Source of the DNA: Clostridia bacterium
GTDB taxonomy: Bacteria; Bacillota; Clostridia; Oscillospirales; CAG-272
Direction: 5' to 3'
Assembly (NCBI GenBank): GCA_017467085.1
Contig: JAFTSW010000004.1
Span: forward strand, 1 to 34,561
DNA length: 34,561 nucleotides
Part shown: piece by piece, positions 1 through 9,040 of the stretch
Numbering within the stretch: position 1 is the stretch's first letter
Layout: every line of letters begins with the position of its first letter
Translations under genes and position numbers: made by a program
The notes under the pieces: model-generated
What the model saw: only the letters and a program-made list of their open reading frames with translations
What the model was told of the DNA's origin: nothing
Database searches by the model: none

Positions 1-76
1 CGGTCTGATACGTCAGACGTTCAACGGCATCCACCACCTCCTCGGACATCAACAAGGAGTAAACGTTCTTTTTCAT
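1..76 (-). CDS. Probable ribbon-helix-helix (CopG-like) protein, N-terminal fragment
   Basis: Only the first 25 codons are inside the window; the gene runs off the left edge. The reading begins MKKNVYSLLMSEEVVDAVER. This resembles the N-terminal beta strand and first helix of small ribbon-helix-helix DNA-binding proteins common in Clostridia. The ATG at 76 is preceded by GAAAGGAAG at a good distance and by a near-perfect sigma-A promoter (separate entry), so it is a real gene start. With so little sequence, the family call is a recognition-based guess. A function (regulator or antitoxin-like) cannot be given. Confidence 0.5.
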   Translation of the reverse strand, partial: MKKNVYSLLMSEEVVDAVERLTYQT

Positions 77-107
77 ATAGTCTTCCTTTCTATTATTTCC
101 TATTTGT

Positions 108-136
108 ATTTTACCATTCTTTTTTAATTTTGTCAA
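108..136 (-). promoter_or_regulatory. Sigma-A promoter for the ribbon-helix-helix gene
   Basis: On the minus strand, TTGACA (131-136) and TAAAAT (108-113) are separated by exactly 17 bp. The -35 is consensus and the -10 matches 5 of 6. It lies about 30 bp upstream of the start codon at 76. Confidence 0.85.
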
Positions 137-175
137 TAGGTTTATATAATTTGATTTACAAATTATTATACAAAG

Positions 176-210
176 CAAAAAAATATTGCTATGCCGAAGC
201 ATAGCAATAT
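176..210 (-). terminator. Intrinsic terminator of glutamine synthetase
   Basis: A perfect 12-bp inverted repeat (183-194 and 199-210) lies just after the glnN stop. On the minus strand the loop is TTCG closed by C-G, the extra-stable UUCG tetraloop, and the stem is followed by a run of T. Confidence 0.9.
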
Positions 211-225
211 GGATATGAATATAAA

Positions 226-2322
226 TCAGCAAACGCCGTACAGCAGGTCGCCGTAGGTAGGAATAGGCCAGAAATCTCTGTCGGTGACGGTTTCCGCCTC
301 GTCGATAACGGCGCGCAAGCCCTCCATAGCGGGGCAAATCTCGTCACGCACACGGGCGGCGCGGCGGGCAACGTCCTTCTCCTTGCGAATGCTTTGCACG
401 GCTTCGCCCAAGGCGTCGGCGCGCTTGAAGGCATCCTCCGTCAAGGCGGTGAGCTTTTCTACCAGAACGCGCTCGTAGGACTCGGCAGATTCCGCAACGG
501 AAATCTGGTGCTTATAATAGAGGGATTCTGCTAAGAACTTGGAATACTTGCAAATAGCGGGTATCAGCTCGCGCTTTGCCATTTCCACCATAGTAGAGGC
601 TTCAATCAGATTGATTTTGCAATAGTTGCTAAGACCAATGCGGTAACGGGCTGTAATTTCCTGCTCATTAAACACCTTATGCTTGGTAAAGAGCGCCAAA
701 TTCTTCTCGTCGGCAAAATGGGCGTAGGCATCAGGGGTGGTAGGAAGATTCAAGAGCCCCCTCTTCTCTGCCTCGGCAACCCAAACGGCGTCATAGCCGT
801 TGCCGTTGAAGATAATGCGCTTGTGATTGCAGATGGTTTCCTTGATAAGCTGATGAAGCGCCTCTTGGAAGTTCTCGGCATTCTCCAAAACCTCGGCAAA
901 GCCCGAAAGCACCTCGGCAACTGCGGTATTGAGCATAACATTGGGGGGTGCCACGGATGCGGAGGAGCCCAACATACGGAACTCAAACTTGTTACCCGTG
1001 AAGGCGAAGGGAGAGGTACGGTTTCTGTCCGTGGTATCCTTGGGGAATTTGGGCAGAACGTGAACGCCGATACGCATCTGGGTCTTTTCCTGGGCAGTAT
1101 AGGCGGTTTCCTCCTCGATAGACTTCAAAATAGAGGCAAGCTCATCTCCAATAAAGACGGAAATGATATTGGGAGGCGCCTCGTGACCGCCAAGGCGATG
1201 GTCATTGCCTGCGCTTGCCGTAGAAATACGAAGCAAATCCTGGTACTCGTCTACCGCCTTGATAACGGCGCAGAAGAAAAGCAGAAACTGGGCGTTCTCG
1301 TGAGGCGTTTCACCGGGTTCAAAGAGATTGACGCCCGTATTGGTGGACATTGCCCAGTTATTGTGCTTACCCGAGCCATTGACACCCTCAAAGGGCTTTT
1401 CGTGCAAAAGGCATACCATACCGTGCCGTCTGGCGATTTTTTGCATCATCTCCATAGTCAGCTGGTTATGGTCAGTGGCAATATTGGCGGTGGTAAAGAT
1501 GGGCGCCAGCTCGTGCTGCGCGGGAGCCGCCTCGTTGTGCTTGGTTTTAGCTAAAACGCCAAGCTTCCAAAGCTCGGTATCCAACTCCTCCATAAACGCC
1601 TGCACCTTGGGCTTAATGGTGCCATAGTAATGGTCATCCAGCTCCTGTCCCTTGGAGGGCTTAGCGCCGAAGAGAGTACGTCCTGTGTACATCAGGTCCT
1701 TGCGCTCGTTGTGCATAGCGGCATCCACCAGAAAATACTCCTGCTCGGGGCCTACGGTGGTATGAATAGAGGTCACGTCCTCGTTACCGAAGAGGTGCAG
1801 CACACGCAGCGCTTGCTTGTTCAGCGCTTCCATAGAACGCATTAAGGGCGTTTTTTCATCCAGTGCTTCTCCACCCCAGGAGCAGAAGGCGGTAGGAATG
1901 TACAGTACATTATCCTTTACGAATGCGTAGGAGGTAGGGTCCCAAGCGGTATAACCGCGCGCCTCAAAGGTGGCACGCAAGCCGCCCGAGGGGAAGGAGG
2001 AGGCGTCTGACTCGCCGCGGACAAGCTCCTTGCCGCTGAACTCCATTAAAACCTTTCCCTCCTCTGAGGGAGAAATAAAGCTATCGTGCTTCTCGGCGGT
2101 GACACCCGTCATAGGCTGGAACCAATGGGTAAAGTGAGTTGCACCCTTTTCGATTGCCCAGTCCTTCATAGCATTAGCGACCACATTGGCAACATCTAAC
2201 TTCAAGCTCCTGCCGTCCCGAATGGTCTTTTTAATAGACAGATAAATGTCCTCAGGAAGGCGGCTTTTCATTTCGGCATCGCCGAACACCATCGTACCGA
2301 AAAATTCAGATACGTTTGTCAT
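226..2322 (-). CDS. glnN: Type III glutamine synthetase (GSIII)
   Basis: This enzyme forms glutamine from glutamate, ammonia and ATP in the cytoplasm and is the main ammonium-assimilation step in many anaerobes. The 698-aa length fits GSIII (about 700 aa), not GSI (about 450 aa). Visible signatures are GPEQEYF (191-197), the [16 protein letters not shown] block (about 261-276) and NGSGKHNNW (about 315-323), the last being the ATP/glutamate-binding region. The start is an ATG preceded by AGAAAGGAT. The gene is monocistronic: it has its own consensus promoter and a UUCG terminator right after the stop. It is divergent from the LUD-domain gene. No glnR or PII gene is in the window, so nitrogen control cannot be read here. 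The symbol glnN follows common usage for GSIII. Confidence 0.95.
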   Translation of the reverse strand: MTNVSEFFGTMVFGDAEMKSRLPEDIYLSIKKTIRDGRSLKLDVANVVANAMKDWAIEKGATHFTHWFQPMTGVTAEKHDSFISPSEEGKVLMEFSGKELVRGESDASSFPSGGLRATFEARGYTAWDPTSYAFVKDNVLYIPTAFCSWGGEALDEKTPLMRSMEALNKQALRVLHLFGNEDVTSIHTTVGPEQEYFLVDAAMHNERKDLMYTGRTLFGAKPSKGQELDDHYYGTIKPKVQAFMEELDTELWKLGVLAKTKHNEAAPAQHELAPIFTTANIATDHNQLTMEMMQKIARRHGMVCLLHEKPFEGVNGSGKHNNWAMSTNTGVNLFEPGETPHENAQFLLFFCAVIKAVDEYQDLLRISTASAGNDHRLGGHEAPPNIISVFIGDELASILKSIEEETAYTAQEKTQMRIGVHVLPKFPKDTTDRNRTSPFAFTGNKFEFRMLGSSASVAPPNVMLNTAVAEVLSGFAEVLENAENFQEALHQLIKETICNHKRIIFNGNGYDAVWVAEAEKRGLLNLPTTPDAYAHFADEKNLALFTKHKVFNEQEITARYRIGLSNYCKINLIEASTMVEMAKRELIPAICKYSKFLAESLYYKHQISVAESAESYERVLVEKLTALTEDAFKRADALGEAVQSIRKEKDVARRAARVRDEICPAMEGLRAVIDEAETVTDRDFWPIPTYGDLLYGVC

Positions 2323-2338
2323 AGATTGTATCCTTTCT

Positions 2339-2367
2339 ACCCTTTTGCATTCCTGCCTGCAAGGGGT
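2339..2367 (-). promoter_or_regulatory. Leader hairpin in the glnN 5' UTR
   Basis: An imperfect inverted repeat (ACCCTTTTGCA / TGCAAGGGGT) can form a roughly 10-bp stem with one bulge and an 8-nt loop. It sits between the predicted transcription start (about 2380) and the ribosome binding site. No T-run follows, so it is not a terminator. Its role is unknown. It could stabilise the mRNA or bind a regulator; ANTAR-type antiterminators bind paired hairpins, but only one is seen. Confidence 0.4.
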
Positions 2368-2386
2368 ATATTTCTATTACCTTACT

Positions 2387-2415
2387 ATTATACCTATACT
2401 TGAAAAAAATGTCAA
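2387..2415 (-). promoter_or_regulatory. Sigma-A promoter of glnN
   Basis: On the minus strand, TTGACA (2410-2415) and TATAAT (2387-2392) are both full consensus with a 17-bp spacer. The -35 is overlapped by an inverted repeat CTTGA-N8-TCAAG (2399-2416) that could be an operator. That is a suggestion from symmetry only. Confidence 0.9.
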
Positions 2416-2422
2416 GAATGAA

Positions 2423-2451
2423 TTGACTTTTCTTTGCCAATATGCTATCAT
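2423..2451 (+). promoter_or_regulatory. Sigma-A promoter of the LUD-domain gene
   Basis: TTGACT (2423-2428) and TATCAT (2446-2451), each 5 of 6 to consensus, are separated by 17 bp. This -35 lies only 7 bp from the -35 of the divergent glnN promoter. Confidence 0.8.
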
Positions 2452-2506
2452 TTTATTGCAAAAAGCCCCTTCTTTGAACATTTTTATCACAAGGATGGAT
2501 ATACAT

Positions 2507-3115
2507 ATGGAAAATTTTGAAGCCGTCAAAAGAAATTTGGAGAAAAGGCATTTTGAGGTTTATCTTGCCAAGAGCAGTGACGATGCCCGCACCTTAGCGC
2601 TTTCTCTCATTCCCAAGGGCAGCTCCGTCACCTGGGGCGGCACGATGACCCTTCACGAAATCGGACTTTCCGATGCCTTAAAGGCAGAGGACTACCACGT
2701 GTATGACCGTGACCTCGTTCCCCCTTCGGAAAAGCAGGCTTTTGTTGAGGCACATTTCTTTTCCGACTGGTTTATTATGAGCGCCAATGCTATTACGGAG
2801 GACGGAGAGCTTTTGAATATGGACGGCAGAGGCAATCGGGTCGCTGCCTTAATCTACGGTCCAAAAAACGTGCTTGTCATTGCGGGCAAAAACAAGCTGG
2901 TGAAAACCTTTGAGGATGGCGTTCGCCGTGTTAGAGAATACGCTGCTCCCAAAAACGCCCAGCGCTTCTCTATCGCCACGCCCTGCAAGCAATGCGGAGA
3001 ATGCAAGGACTGCCTTTCTCCCGACTCCATTTGCGCCCAGTTCGTCAGAACGCGCCTTTCCTTCCCCGCAGGAAGAATCAAGGTCATTCTGGTGGACGAG
3101 GATTTGGGATATTGA
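2507..3115 (+). CDS. LUD-domain (DUF162, LutC/YkgG-like) protein
   Basis: This 202-aa protein belongs to the LUD superfamily, named for lactate-utilisation subunits LutB and LutC. The hallmark is the NAITEDGELLNMDGRGNRVA stretch (about residues 94-112). A C-terminal cysteine cluster follows (Cys160, 163, 166, 169, 176), a C-x2-C-x2-C-x2-C pattern suited to an Fe-S cluster or metal. Stand-alone LUD proteins of this size are frequent in Clostridia and mostly uncharacterised. No lutA or lutB partner is present, so a lactate-oxidation role is not supported here. I chose ATG 2507 because AAGGATGG lies about 9 nt upstream. An in-frame ATG at 2495 has no such site, and the open frame running further upstream crosses the promoters. 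It is a single-gene unit ended by a hairpin terminator. Confidence 0.85.
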   Translation: MENFEAVKRNLEKRHFEVYLAKSSDDARTLALSLIPKGSSVTWGGTMTLHEIGLSDALKAEDYHVYDRDLVPPSEKQAFVEAHFFSDWFIMSANAITEDGELLNMDGRGNRVAALIYGPKNVLVIAGKNKLVKTFEDGVRRVREYAAPKNAQRFSIATPCKQCGECKDCLSPDSICAQFVRTRLSFPAGRIKVILVDEDLGY

Positions 3116-3121
3116 TAAAGG

Positions 3122-3158
3122 AAAAGCAGATACGCAAGCAAAGGCGCATCTGCTTTTT
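3122..3158 (+). terminator. Intrinsic terminator of the LUD-domain gene
   Basis: The arms are 3122-3135 and 3144-3157, with one mismatch in 14 bp and T-rich sequence at the 3' side. It begins 7 nt after the stop codon. Confidence 0.85.
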
Positions 3159-3185
3159 TACTGACTGCTTCCATACTGCTTCAAA

Positions 3186-3228
3186 AAGCAATCGCCTTGG
3201 TGCGCACATACGCACCAAGGCGATTTTT
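3186..3228 (-). terminator. Strong terminator of the seven-gene ABC/DUF5696 operon (bidirectional)
   Basis: A perfect 15-bp inverted repeat (3190-3204 and 3211-3225) with a 6-nt loop starts about 14 bp beyond the last stop of the operon. T-tracts flank both sides (TTTTT at 3224-3228; AAAAA at 3183-3187, read as T on the minus strand). It can therefore stop transcripts from either direction in this convergent junction. Confidence 0.92.
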
Positions 3229-3239
3229 GGTTACATAGA

Positions 3240-4322
3240 TTATCCAACCAAGCCGGAACGCTCGATACCCTGTACCAGATATTTCTGGCAGAAGAGGTAT
3301 ACGACAACCAGAGGCATAATAATCATAATGCCCGCTGTGTTTTCAATAGCGGTTTCATATAATTCCTTGGCAGCGTAACCACCGCTCATTTCCAAGGAAG
3401 GAGGAATGTTCTCCCAAATGTTCGGCATCAGCCAAACATCGTTGTTCAAGAAGAATACCTTGGTGTAGAAATCGTCCGTCCACTGCCACGAGAAGGAGAA
3501 CAGGAAAATCGTTATCATCATCGGGACAGAAAGCGGCAGAATGATTTGGAAGAAGGTACGGAAGGTATTAGAGCCGTCCACATACGCAGATTCCTCCAGC
3601 TCATCAGGCACGCCACGGAAGAACTGACGCATCATAAAGATGTACAATCCGTTCTTGAAGCCTAAGCCGCAGATGGAAAGGACAATCAAGGGGACGAAGG
3701 TATCCATTGCGTTGGGCGTAAAGCCGTTGGCAAAGCCTCCGTTAAAGATACCCGTGACAAACTTAAACAGACCCGGGATACCAAGTGCCTGAACGCCACC
3801 GAGGTCAAAGCGACGGAAATGCGCCCACATAGAGAGCTTCAAGGTCTGGTGAGGCACAATCATCGTGAAGATAACCAGTGCGAACAACAGCGTATTACCC
3901 TTGAATTTGAACTTGGCAAGACCGTAACCAATCAAGCAGGTCACGAAGGTTTGCAGAATTGCCACCACCAGGGACAAGAGCGTGGTGTTGAGGAATGCCT
4001 CAAAATAGCGGTTTTCCACAGCAATCGCCTTGTAGATATTGAGGGTGAAATTCTTAGGAATGATATTAACGGTAGGGTCTACAAAATCGGAGGGGGACAT
4101 GAAGGAGCCCGCGATTTTGGAGAAGAAGGGGAACAAAATGACGTAGGAAATACCAATCATCAAAATCAGACGGAAGATATACCAAACGACATTCTTCAGG
4201 AAGTAAACAGAGAAAACTTTTTTCTTCATCCGTTCGAGCCAAGGCGTTTTGCCTTCAAAGTCAACACGGATTCTTTTTTTGCTTTCTTTCATAACTCTTA
4301 CGTTATTTTGCGTGTTATCCAT
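3240..4322 (-). CDS. Carbohydrate ABC transporter permease, MalG type (second pair)
   Basis: This is an inner-membrane permease subunit of a CUT1-type sugar importer. It has 360 aa with a hydrophilic N-terminal tail of about 40 residues and then roughly six membrane helices. The cytoplasmic EAA loop that docks the ATPase is clear: ELEESAYVDG...IILP (about 241-263). It is longer than typical MalG homologues (about 280 aa), owing to the tail and to a glycine-rich periplasmic insert near 175-205. The start has AAGGAGG about 10 nt upstream, and 14 bp separate it from the preceding permease. It is the last gene of the operon. Its partner is the MalF-type subunit at 4337-5398. The substrate is unknown. 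Confidence 0.92.
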   Translation of the reverse strand: MDNTQNNVRVMKESKKRIRVDFEGKTPWLERMKKKVFSVYFLKNVVWYIFRLILMIGISYVILFPFFSKIAGSFMSPSDFVDPTVNIIPKNFTLNIYKAIAVENRYFEAFLNTTLLSLVVAILQTFVTCLIGYGLAKFKFKGNTLLFALVIFTMIVPHQTLKLSMWAHFRRFDLGGVQALGIPGLFKFVTGIFNGGFANGFTPNAMDTFVPLIVLSICGLGFKNGLYIFMMRQFFRGVPDELEESAYVDGSNTFRTFFQIILPLSVPMMITIFLFSFSWQWTDDFYTKVFFLNNDVWLMPNIWENIPPSLEMSGGYAAKELYETAIENTAGIMIIMPLVVVYLFCQKYLVQGIERSGLVG

Positions 4323-4336
4323 GCTCTTTTACCTCC

Positions 4337-5398
4337 TTAATCCCGTTTTTGATAGAAAATGAACGAGCGCAGCAATAAGAAAATAAGTCCGATAATTGCT
4401 ATAATAACTAAGAAGTAAATCCAGGACATTGCCGTGGACAGCTCCTTGCCCGTTTCATAGGTCTGCGCAATATACGACATAACGATATTACTGTCGGAAG
4501 TAAAGGAGTCAATAATCGTATATACCGCGTTAACCAAAATCATAGGGCTAATCATCGGGAAGGTTATCTTCCAGAAGGTTTCCCACGCCGTTGCACCCTC
4601 AATGCTGGACGCCTCGTAAATCGAGGGAGAAATACCCTGCAAGCCACCCAAGAAAATCAACATCTGAACACCGGAGCGGTTTACAATATTGAAGATGTTG
4701 TTTACAGCGCCTGCTACGTATTCTACGAGCCCCGAGCCAATCTTGATGCCTTGGAAAAGCTTCTCAATATCCATCGCGGAAACGATTTCCGAAGCACCGC
4801 CCGTGGCACCCGTGGAAATACCTCCGTCGGCATTACCCATCTGCGTAGAAAGAATATCTGCTGCGTTGATAGCTTCCATCAAGCCCGTAGACAAAATAAC
4901 AGGCACGAAGAAGATAGCACGGAATGCCGCACGGCCGACCATTCTCTGGTTCAGAATGATAGCAACGAAGAGGGAGAAAATCAGAATCATAGGCGTGTCA
5001 ACAACCAGCTGCTGAATACCCGCAACCAGCTTTTGCACAAACTGGGAATCCTCCAAAAGCGCTGCGTTATAGAACGCCAAGCCCTTCCATTGTACCGAAC
5101 CCGTCACAAGATCCAACTGGAAGAAGGAATAGCAAATAGAGTCCAGGATAATAGGAAGATAAATCAAGACGAAGCCCGCAACGAAGGGCAATACGAAGAA
5201 CCAGCCCTCGCGCGCCTTCTTCTTGTCCAGAGAGGCAGGGCGCTTTTTCTTGGCAGGAACCGCAAGGGCGCCGCCCTCCGAGGGGACCTTGCCCCCCGTG
5301 AAGCGTGCCTTAACGGTTTGGAACAGATTGACCGTTCCCGTTTTTACCGTTTGAAAGAGTGCGGAAACTTTTTCTTTTACAGTATTCAAAAACTTCAT
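4337..5398 (-). CDS. Sugar ABC transporter permease, MalF type (second pair)
   Basis: This 353-aa membrane subunit pairs with the MalG-type permease that follows. The N-terminal 60 residues are cytoplasmic and lysine-rich and contain a short duplication (LFQTVK at about 14-19 and 25-30). Membrane helices begin near residue 66. The EAA motif is IYEASSIEGA...ITFP (about 260-281). A Gly/Ser/Ala-rich extracytoplasmic loop (about 185-240) is larger than in most MalF-like permeases of Gram-positives. The start is supported by AGGAGGAAA. The gap to the upstream DUF5696-like gene is only 19 bp, so cotranscription is likely. No ATP-binding subunit is encoded nearby. Confidence 0.92.
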   Translation of the reverse strand: MKFLNTVKEKVSALFQTVKTGTVNLFQTVKARFTGGKVPSEGGALAVPAKKKRPASLDKKKAREGWFFVLPFVAGFVLIYLPIILDSICYSFFQLDLVTGSVQWKGLAFYNAALLEDSQFVQKLVAGIQQLVVDTPMILIFSLFVAIILNQRMVGRAAFRAIFFVPVILSTGLMEAINAADILSTQMGNADGGISTGATGGASEIVSAMDIEKLFQGIKIGSGLVEYVAGAVNNIFNIVNRSGVQMLIFLGGLQGISPSIYEASSIEGATAWETFWKITFPMISPMILVNAVYTIIDSFTSDSNIVMSYIAQTYETGKELSTAMSWIYFLVIIAIIGLIFLLLRSFIFYQKRD

Positions 5399-5417
5399 TT
5401 CAAAATTTCCTCCTCTC

Positions 5418-8400
5418 TCAATTATTGGCGTCTACGAGCGTATTTCCGTTAATCTGACGGAAGCCGTAGGAAGACACCACGAATGCTTCGCCTCCGTTGA
5501 CGCCCTCGAGTTTTACCTCAACGTCAAAGAGGTTGTAGTTGATAACGAAACGCACGGTTTCGGTGCCCTTCTGATAGGTAACCATTACCAGGTCATCGGA
5601 GTTTACCGTATAAAGCGTAGCCTTATAATCGGCGCCATCCGTTGCGAAGGAATCGGTTACAGAGGGCAAGAACTCAATGCCTTCAATGGCGTTCATCGTC
5701 AGAACGAAAGCGCCGGTAGCATCACCCTTAAAGGAATTTGCGGCGGCAAACTCCTCAATGAGCTTAATTTGCTTAGCAGTGGGCTCATAGCCGTCGCCAA
5801 GAATGGCGTCAAGGCTGGCAATCAGCGCAGCCGCATCCACGACAACACCGACCTTGATGCCGTCATAAGTGGGAAGAGGCTGACCGGACTGCTTGATTTG
5901 CCATACGGCAGCAACATTCGCCTTATCCGTTTCAGTCAGCTCCTCGCCAAGGCGATACGTGATATCAGCCTCAACGGCAGCCAAGGAAGCGGCACCCGCA
6001 TTGATGGCGTTGACAGCCATCTGCTTCACATTCAGCTCACGAAGAGCCGTTCCCTTCAAGCTTGCATACTTGTTGGTAAGGAAGCTTGCCAGTCTGTCAT
6101 TGATTTTTTCCAGCTCCTTATCGCGCTCCCCTTCTGCGGTTACACGCTCACCAATCAAGAACTTGTGGTCCTCGATGGTGTAGGTCTGCAAAGCAGCAAG
6201 GGCATTATTCAAGGTGCCGTATTTTTCAACGACGTCATTGAACCAAATGTCAAAGCGCAAGGAATAATACTGGCTCAGGTAGCTATCCTCCTTCATCAAA
6301 TTGGTGTTTTGATAGGAGAGGAGGTAGTAGAGGTACGCGCCGTTTTCAATGGACTTCAACAGCTGATAATCGCCATCTCCCGCCTCATTGATAACAGAGC
6401 CTGCGTACTGCTCATAGCCGTGCAAAACGATTCCCCAGAAAGGAACGGTCTTGCTTTCAAAGGTATACTTACTGGAATCAATAGGAGCACCGAGCAGGTG
6501 GTCCAGATAGCGGAGCGTATATATGTTGCCGCCCTCGGACATCACGGAACCATAGCTCTTTTCCAGATAAGACAGGGTTTCGGAAATTGTGCCCTTTGCA
6601 TCTTCTCTGTTCTGCGGATTGTCCTCGTTAAAGTCGGAGTTCAAATCGCTTGCCATGGTGGATACGGAGATACCTATGGGGTTGAACTTGGAGAACTTCG
6701 CAGAGAATTTCTCTACCAGGCTGAAAATCGAAGAGGGAGAGATGCAAATATCGAAATAAGAAGAGAATTCCTGGTATACGGGGTCATAGATTTGCTTGGA
6801 GCAATATCTGTCATCAACGGCCTTAGCGGCGTTTCGCTTCAGATTGATACCGCCTTCACCCAAATACGAAAAGTCGAACTCAGGATATACGCCGAAGCCT
6901 TTCTCGGTCGCATGGGCAATCAGGTCAGTGAAGCCGCCCTTGCCGCCCAAGGCTCTTACCCATTTCAGCTTCTTAGGATACTTAGCAATCAAGCCACCGT
7001 TTGCGTAGCCTGTCAGCTTGAAATTGATGTTTTTCACACCTTTCAGAGCCAAGGCGTCGTACATTTTTTCTACGTCTTCAAAGGTAGTCAAGGGAGTGTC
7101 CACCGTTACGGGGAAGGACAAAACCTTTTTAACCGTCTTGATGGAGCCAAAGGTTTCAATGTAAATGGGTGTATCCGCTTTCACATCAGCTTCGGTCAAG
7201 GCAGCGATGTAACCGCCCGAAACCAGGTATTCGCGATAAGCCTTTGCCATACCGACATAGCTTGCCTCGTAATAGGGGATGTCATAGCTTACAGTAGAGG
7301 CTGCTGTCTCCAATACACTCTTATCGCTTTCATCGTGAAGCATCACGATTTTCAAGCGATAGGTGCCCTCATACTTCTTATCCGAAACAACCGTCCATTC
7401 GGTGTTGTCACCGACGGAGATAGCGTCCATCATATTGTACGTATCGTAGGGACGGGGGAAGAAGGTGGTATAGGCAGAAGCATAGTAATGGTTGTTAGAG
7501 GCGAAGGATACCGAAATATCGGCAAGAGAGTCGCCCTCTTCCATAATGGCGATAAAGCCGCCATCCTTACCGTTTTTGTTTTGCTGAATACCGTAAACAG
7601 GCATACGGATAATCTCAGAATGCTTTGCGTCCTCATCAATGGAGTAGTACGCATAGTCCTCACCGTACACGGCGGCAGTCAAATCCACAACCGTACTGTC
7701 TGCTTCGTTGGTGGAGGAGTAGAATTCCTTAAATTCAACCAAAGCGCCGCTTCCGTCCGGGAAGAACACATACCCCTCGTTATTCAGGTTCCCTGCTCCA
7801 AAATACTGAAGCATTCTGACATATTGCAGGGTGTAAGTGCTTTCATCAAAGCGAATGCTGGTTGCGGGTAAGGAAATCGCCAAACCGTCCTTTTGCAGGG
7901 TATATTCCAACGCCATGCGGAAGACGGGATTTTGCTGGTTAATCTGAACGTAACCGGTTCTGCTGTTGATTTCGTCCAAAAGCTCCTGGTCAAAATCGGT
8001 CAGATAGGTACGAATAGCGTTTTCCAGATACGCCTTCTCCATTTCGGTTATAACGGTGTTTTTATCACCGAAGGAACCGTCGGACAGAATGTAGTAAACG
8101 CTGTGGTCATCGGTAACCTCTTGCCCGTTGATAGAAACGATAACGTTTCTCTCAAGTGCCTCTGTTTCATCAATGACTACTTCCTCATATTGCACCTGCC
8201 CAGCATCTAAGGCCTCCTTAAATGCCTCATCCGTTACGTCGTAAACGGTGCCATCCGCTACCGTGATGTTACCGAATTTCTTGTATTGCTTACGAATTTC
8301 CTCGATGTCGGCAAGCTGCATCTCGACAGCATTCCATTCCACGAACCAAATTTGCATACGGTCCACTTCATTTTTAATGGCTGCGTACACCTTGGAATCT

Positions 8401-9017
8401 ATGGTAAATTCTGCCTCAATCTCATCTCTCTTGTCAATCAAGGGAATCAACACATGCGTACGGAAATCGTCTGCTACAACAGCACCGGGCAAAAGGTAAG
8501 TGGTGCTTAAGCGACCCATAACGTACTCAACGCGAATACCGTTGGTAATGTTCTTGACGGTAATCTGGTTGCGGTTAGCAGCTTCCACAAAGCTATAGAA
8601 GGTTTTTTCCTTATCCTCGTTGTCGCGGAAGGAAACCTCAATCTGAGAAAGCAGACGTGTGATAGTATTATCGGTAGAATACTTATCGCTACCCTTCTTC
8701 AGATTGGTGAAATCATAGGGATTGGAGGTTAAAATCTCACCAGTGGCAATGTTTTTGTAAGCGACCTCGCCCGTAAAGCGATTGCAGTACAGCTCATAGC
8801 CGTACTGACGCGCCATCAAAAGCATATTTTTATCACCCGCAAGCTTCTCCGCTCCGGTTTTATACGCTTGGTTAAATGCAAAGTCTAGCGCTTCGAGATA
8901 GTTGCCGGTTTCAGGCGTTCCGCCGATGATTTCAGCGGAAACATTGACAGTAATCAAAGAGCTCAAGCAACCAACAAGCATCAAAAGAGCAAGAACAGAC
9001 GAAATTATTCTTTTCAT
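5418..9017 (-). CDS. Large exported DUF5696-like protein, possible glycosidase-like TIM barrel
   Basis: This is a 1199-aa exported protein. The N terminus is a signal peptide (about 1-28). It contains LVGC at 14-17, a fair lipobox, and also an alanine cleavage site near VSAE, so lipoprotein versus secreted is unresolved. The FPDGSGALVEF stretch (about 419-429) and the neighbourhood match what I recall of DUF5696 proteins encoded beside sugar permeases in Clostridia and Paenibacillus. Residues 1-600 look beta-rich. Residues about 620-860 alternate helices with hydrophobic strands and aromatic/acidic loops (YPEFDFSYLG), as in glycoside-hydrolase-like TIM barrels. The C terminus (about 960-1199) has helical then beta segments. 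No catalytic pair can be assigned by eye. Its position between the two transporter halves suggests it processes or binds the imported glycan outside the cell; this is inference. Confidence 0.75.
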   Translation of the reverse strand: MKRIISSVLALLMLVGCLSSLITVNVSAEIIGGTPETGNYLEALDFAFNQAYKTGAEKLAGDKNMLLMARQYGYELYCNRFTGEVAYKNIATGEILTSNPYDFTNLKKGSDKYSTDNTITRLLSQIEVSFRDNEDKEKTFYSFVEAANRNQITVKNITNGIRVEYVMGRLSTTYLLPGAVVADDFRTHVLIPLIDKRDEIEAEFTIDSKVYAAIKNEVDRMQIWFVEWNAVEMQLADIEEIRKQYKKFGNITVADGTVYDVTDEAFKEALDAGQVQYEEVVIDETEALERNVIVSINGQEVTDDHSVYYILSDGSFGDKNTVITEMEKAYLENAIRTYLTDFDQELLDEINSRTGYVQINQQNPVFRMALEYTLQKDGLAISLPATSIRFDESTYTLQYVRMLQYFGAGNLNNEGYVFFPDGSGALVEFKEFYSSTNEADSTVVDLTAAVYGEDYAYYSIDEDAKHSEIIRMPVYGIQQNKNGKDGGFIAIMEEGDSLADISVSFASNNHYYASAYTTFFPRPYDTYNMMDAISVGDNTEWTVVSDKKYEGTYRLKIVMLHDESDKSVLETAASTVSYDIPYYEASYVGMAKAYREYLVSGGYIAALTEADVKADTPIYIETFGSIKTVKKVLSFPVTVDTPLTTFEDVEKMYDALALKGVKNINFKLTGYANGGLIAKYPKKLKWVRALGGKGGFTDLIAHATEKGFGVYPEFDFSYLGEGGINLKRNAAKAVDDRYCSKQIYDPVYQEFSSYFDICISPSSIFSLVEKFSAKFSKFNPIGISVSTMASDLNSDFNEDNPQNREDAKGTISETLSYLEKSYGSVMSEGGNIYTLRYLDHLLGAPIDSSKYTFESKTVPFWGIVLHGYEQYAGSVINEAGDGDYQLLKSIENGAYLYYLLSYQNTNLMKEDSYLSQYYSLRFDIWFNDVVEKYGTLNNALAALQTYTIEDHKFLIGERVTAEGERDKELEKINDRLASFLTNKYASLKGTALRELNVKQMAVNAINAGAASLAAVEADITYRLGEELTETDKANVAAVWQIKQSGQPLPTYDGIKVGVVVDAAALIASLDAILGDGYEPTAKQIKLIEEFAAANSFKGDATGAFVLTMNAIEGIEFLPSVTDSFATDGADYKATLYTVNSDDLVMVTYQKGTETVRFVINYNLFDVEVKLEGVNGGEAFVVSSYGFRQINGNTLVDANN

Positions 9018-9040
9018 TTTTTTCTCTCCTTCTCTTACTC

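Noticed and set aside
5769-7871. Long plus-strand open frame (700 codons) antisense to the DUF5696-like gene, and a similar 620-codon frame at 9194-11056
   Set aside because: Both lie exactly opposite well-formed genes with ribosome sites and recognisable domains, lack their own signals, and have compositions typical of reverse-frame shadows.
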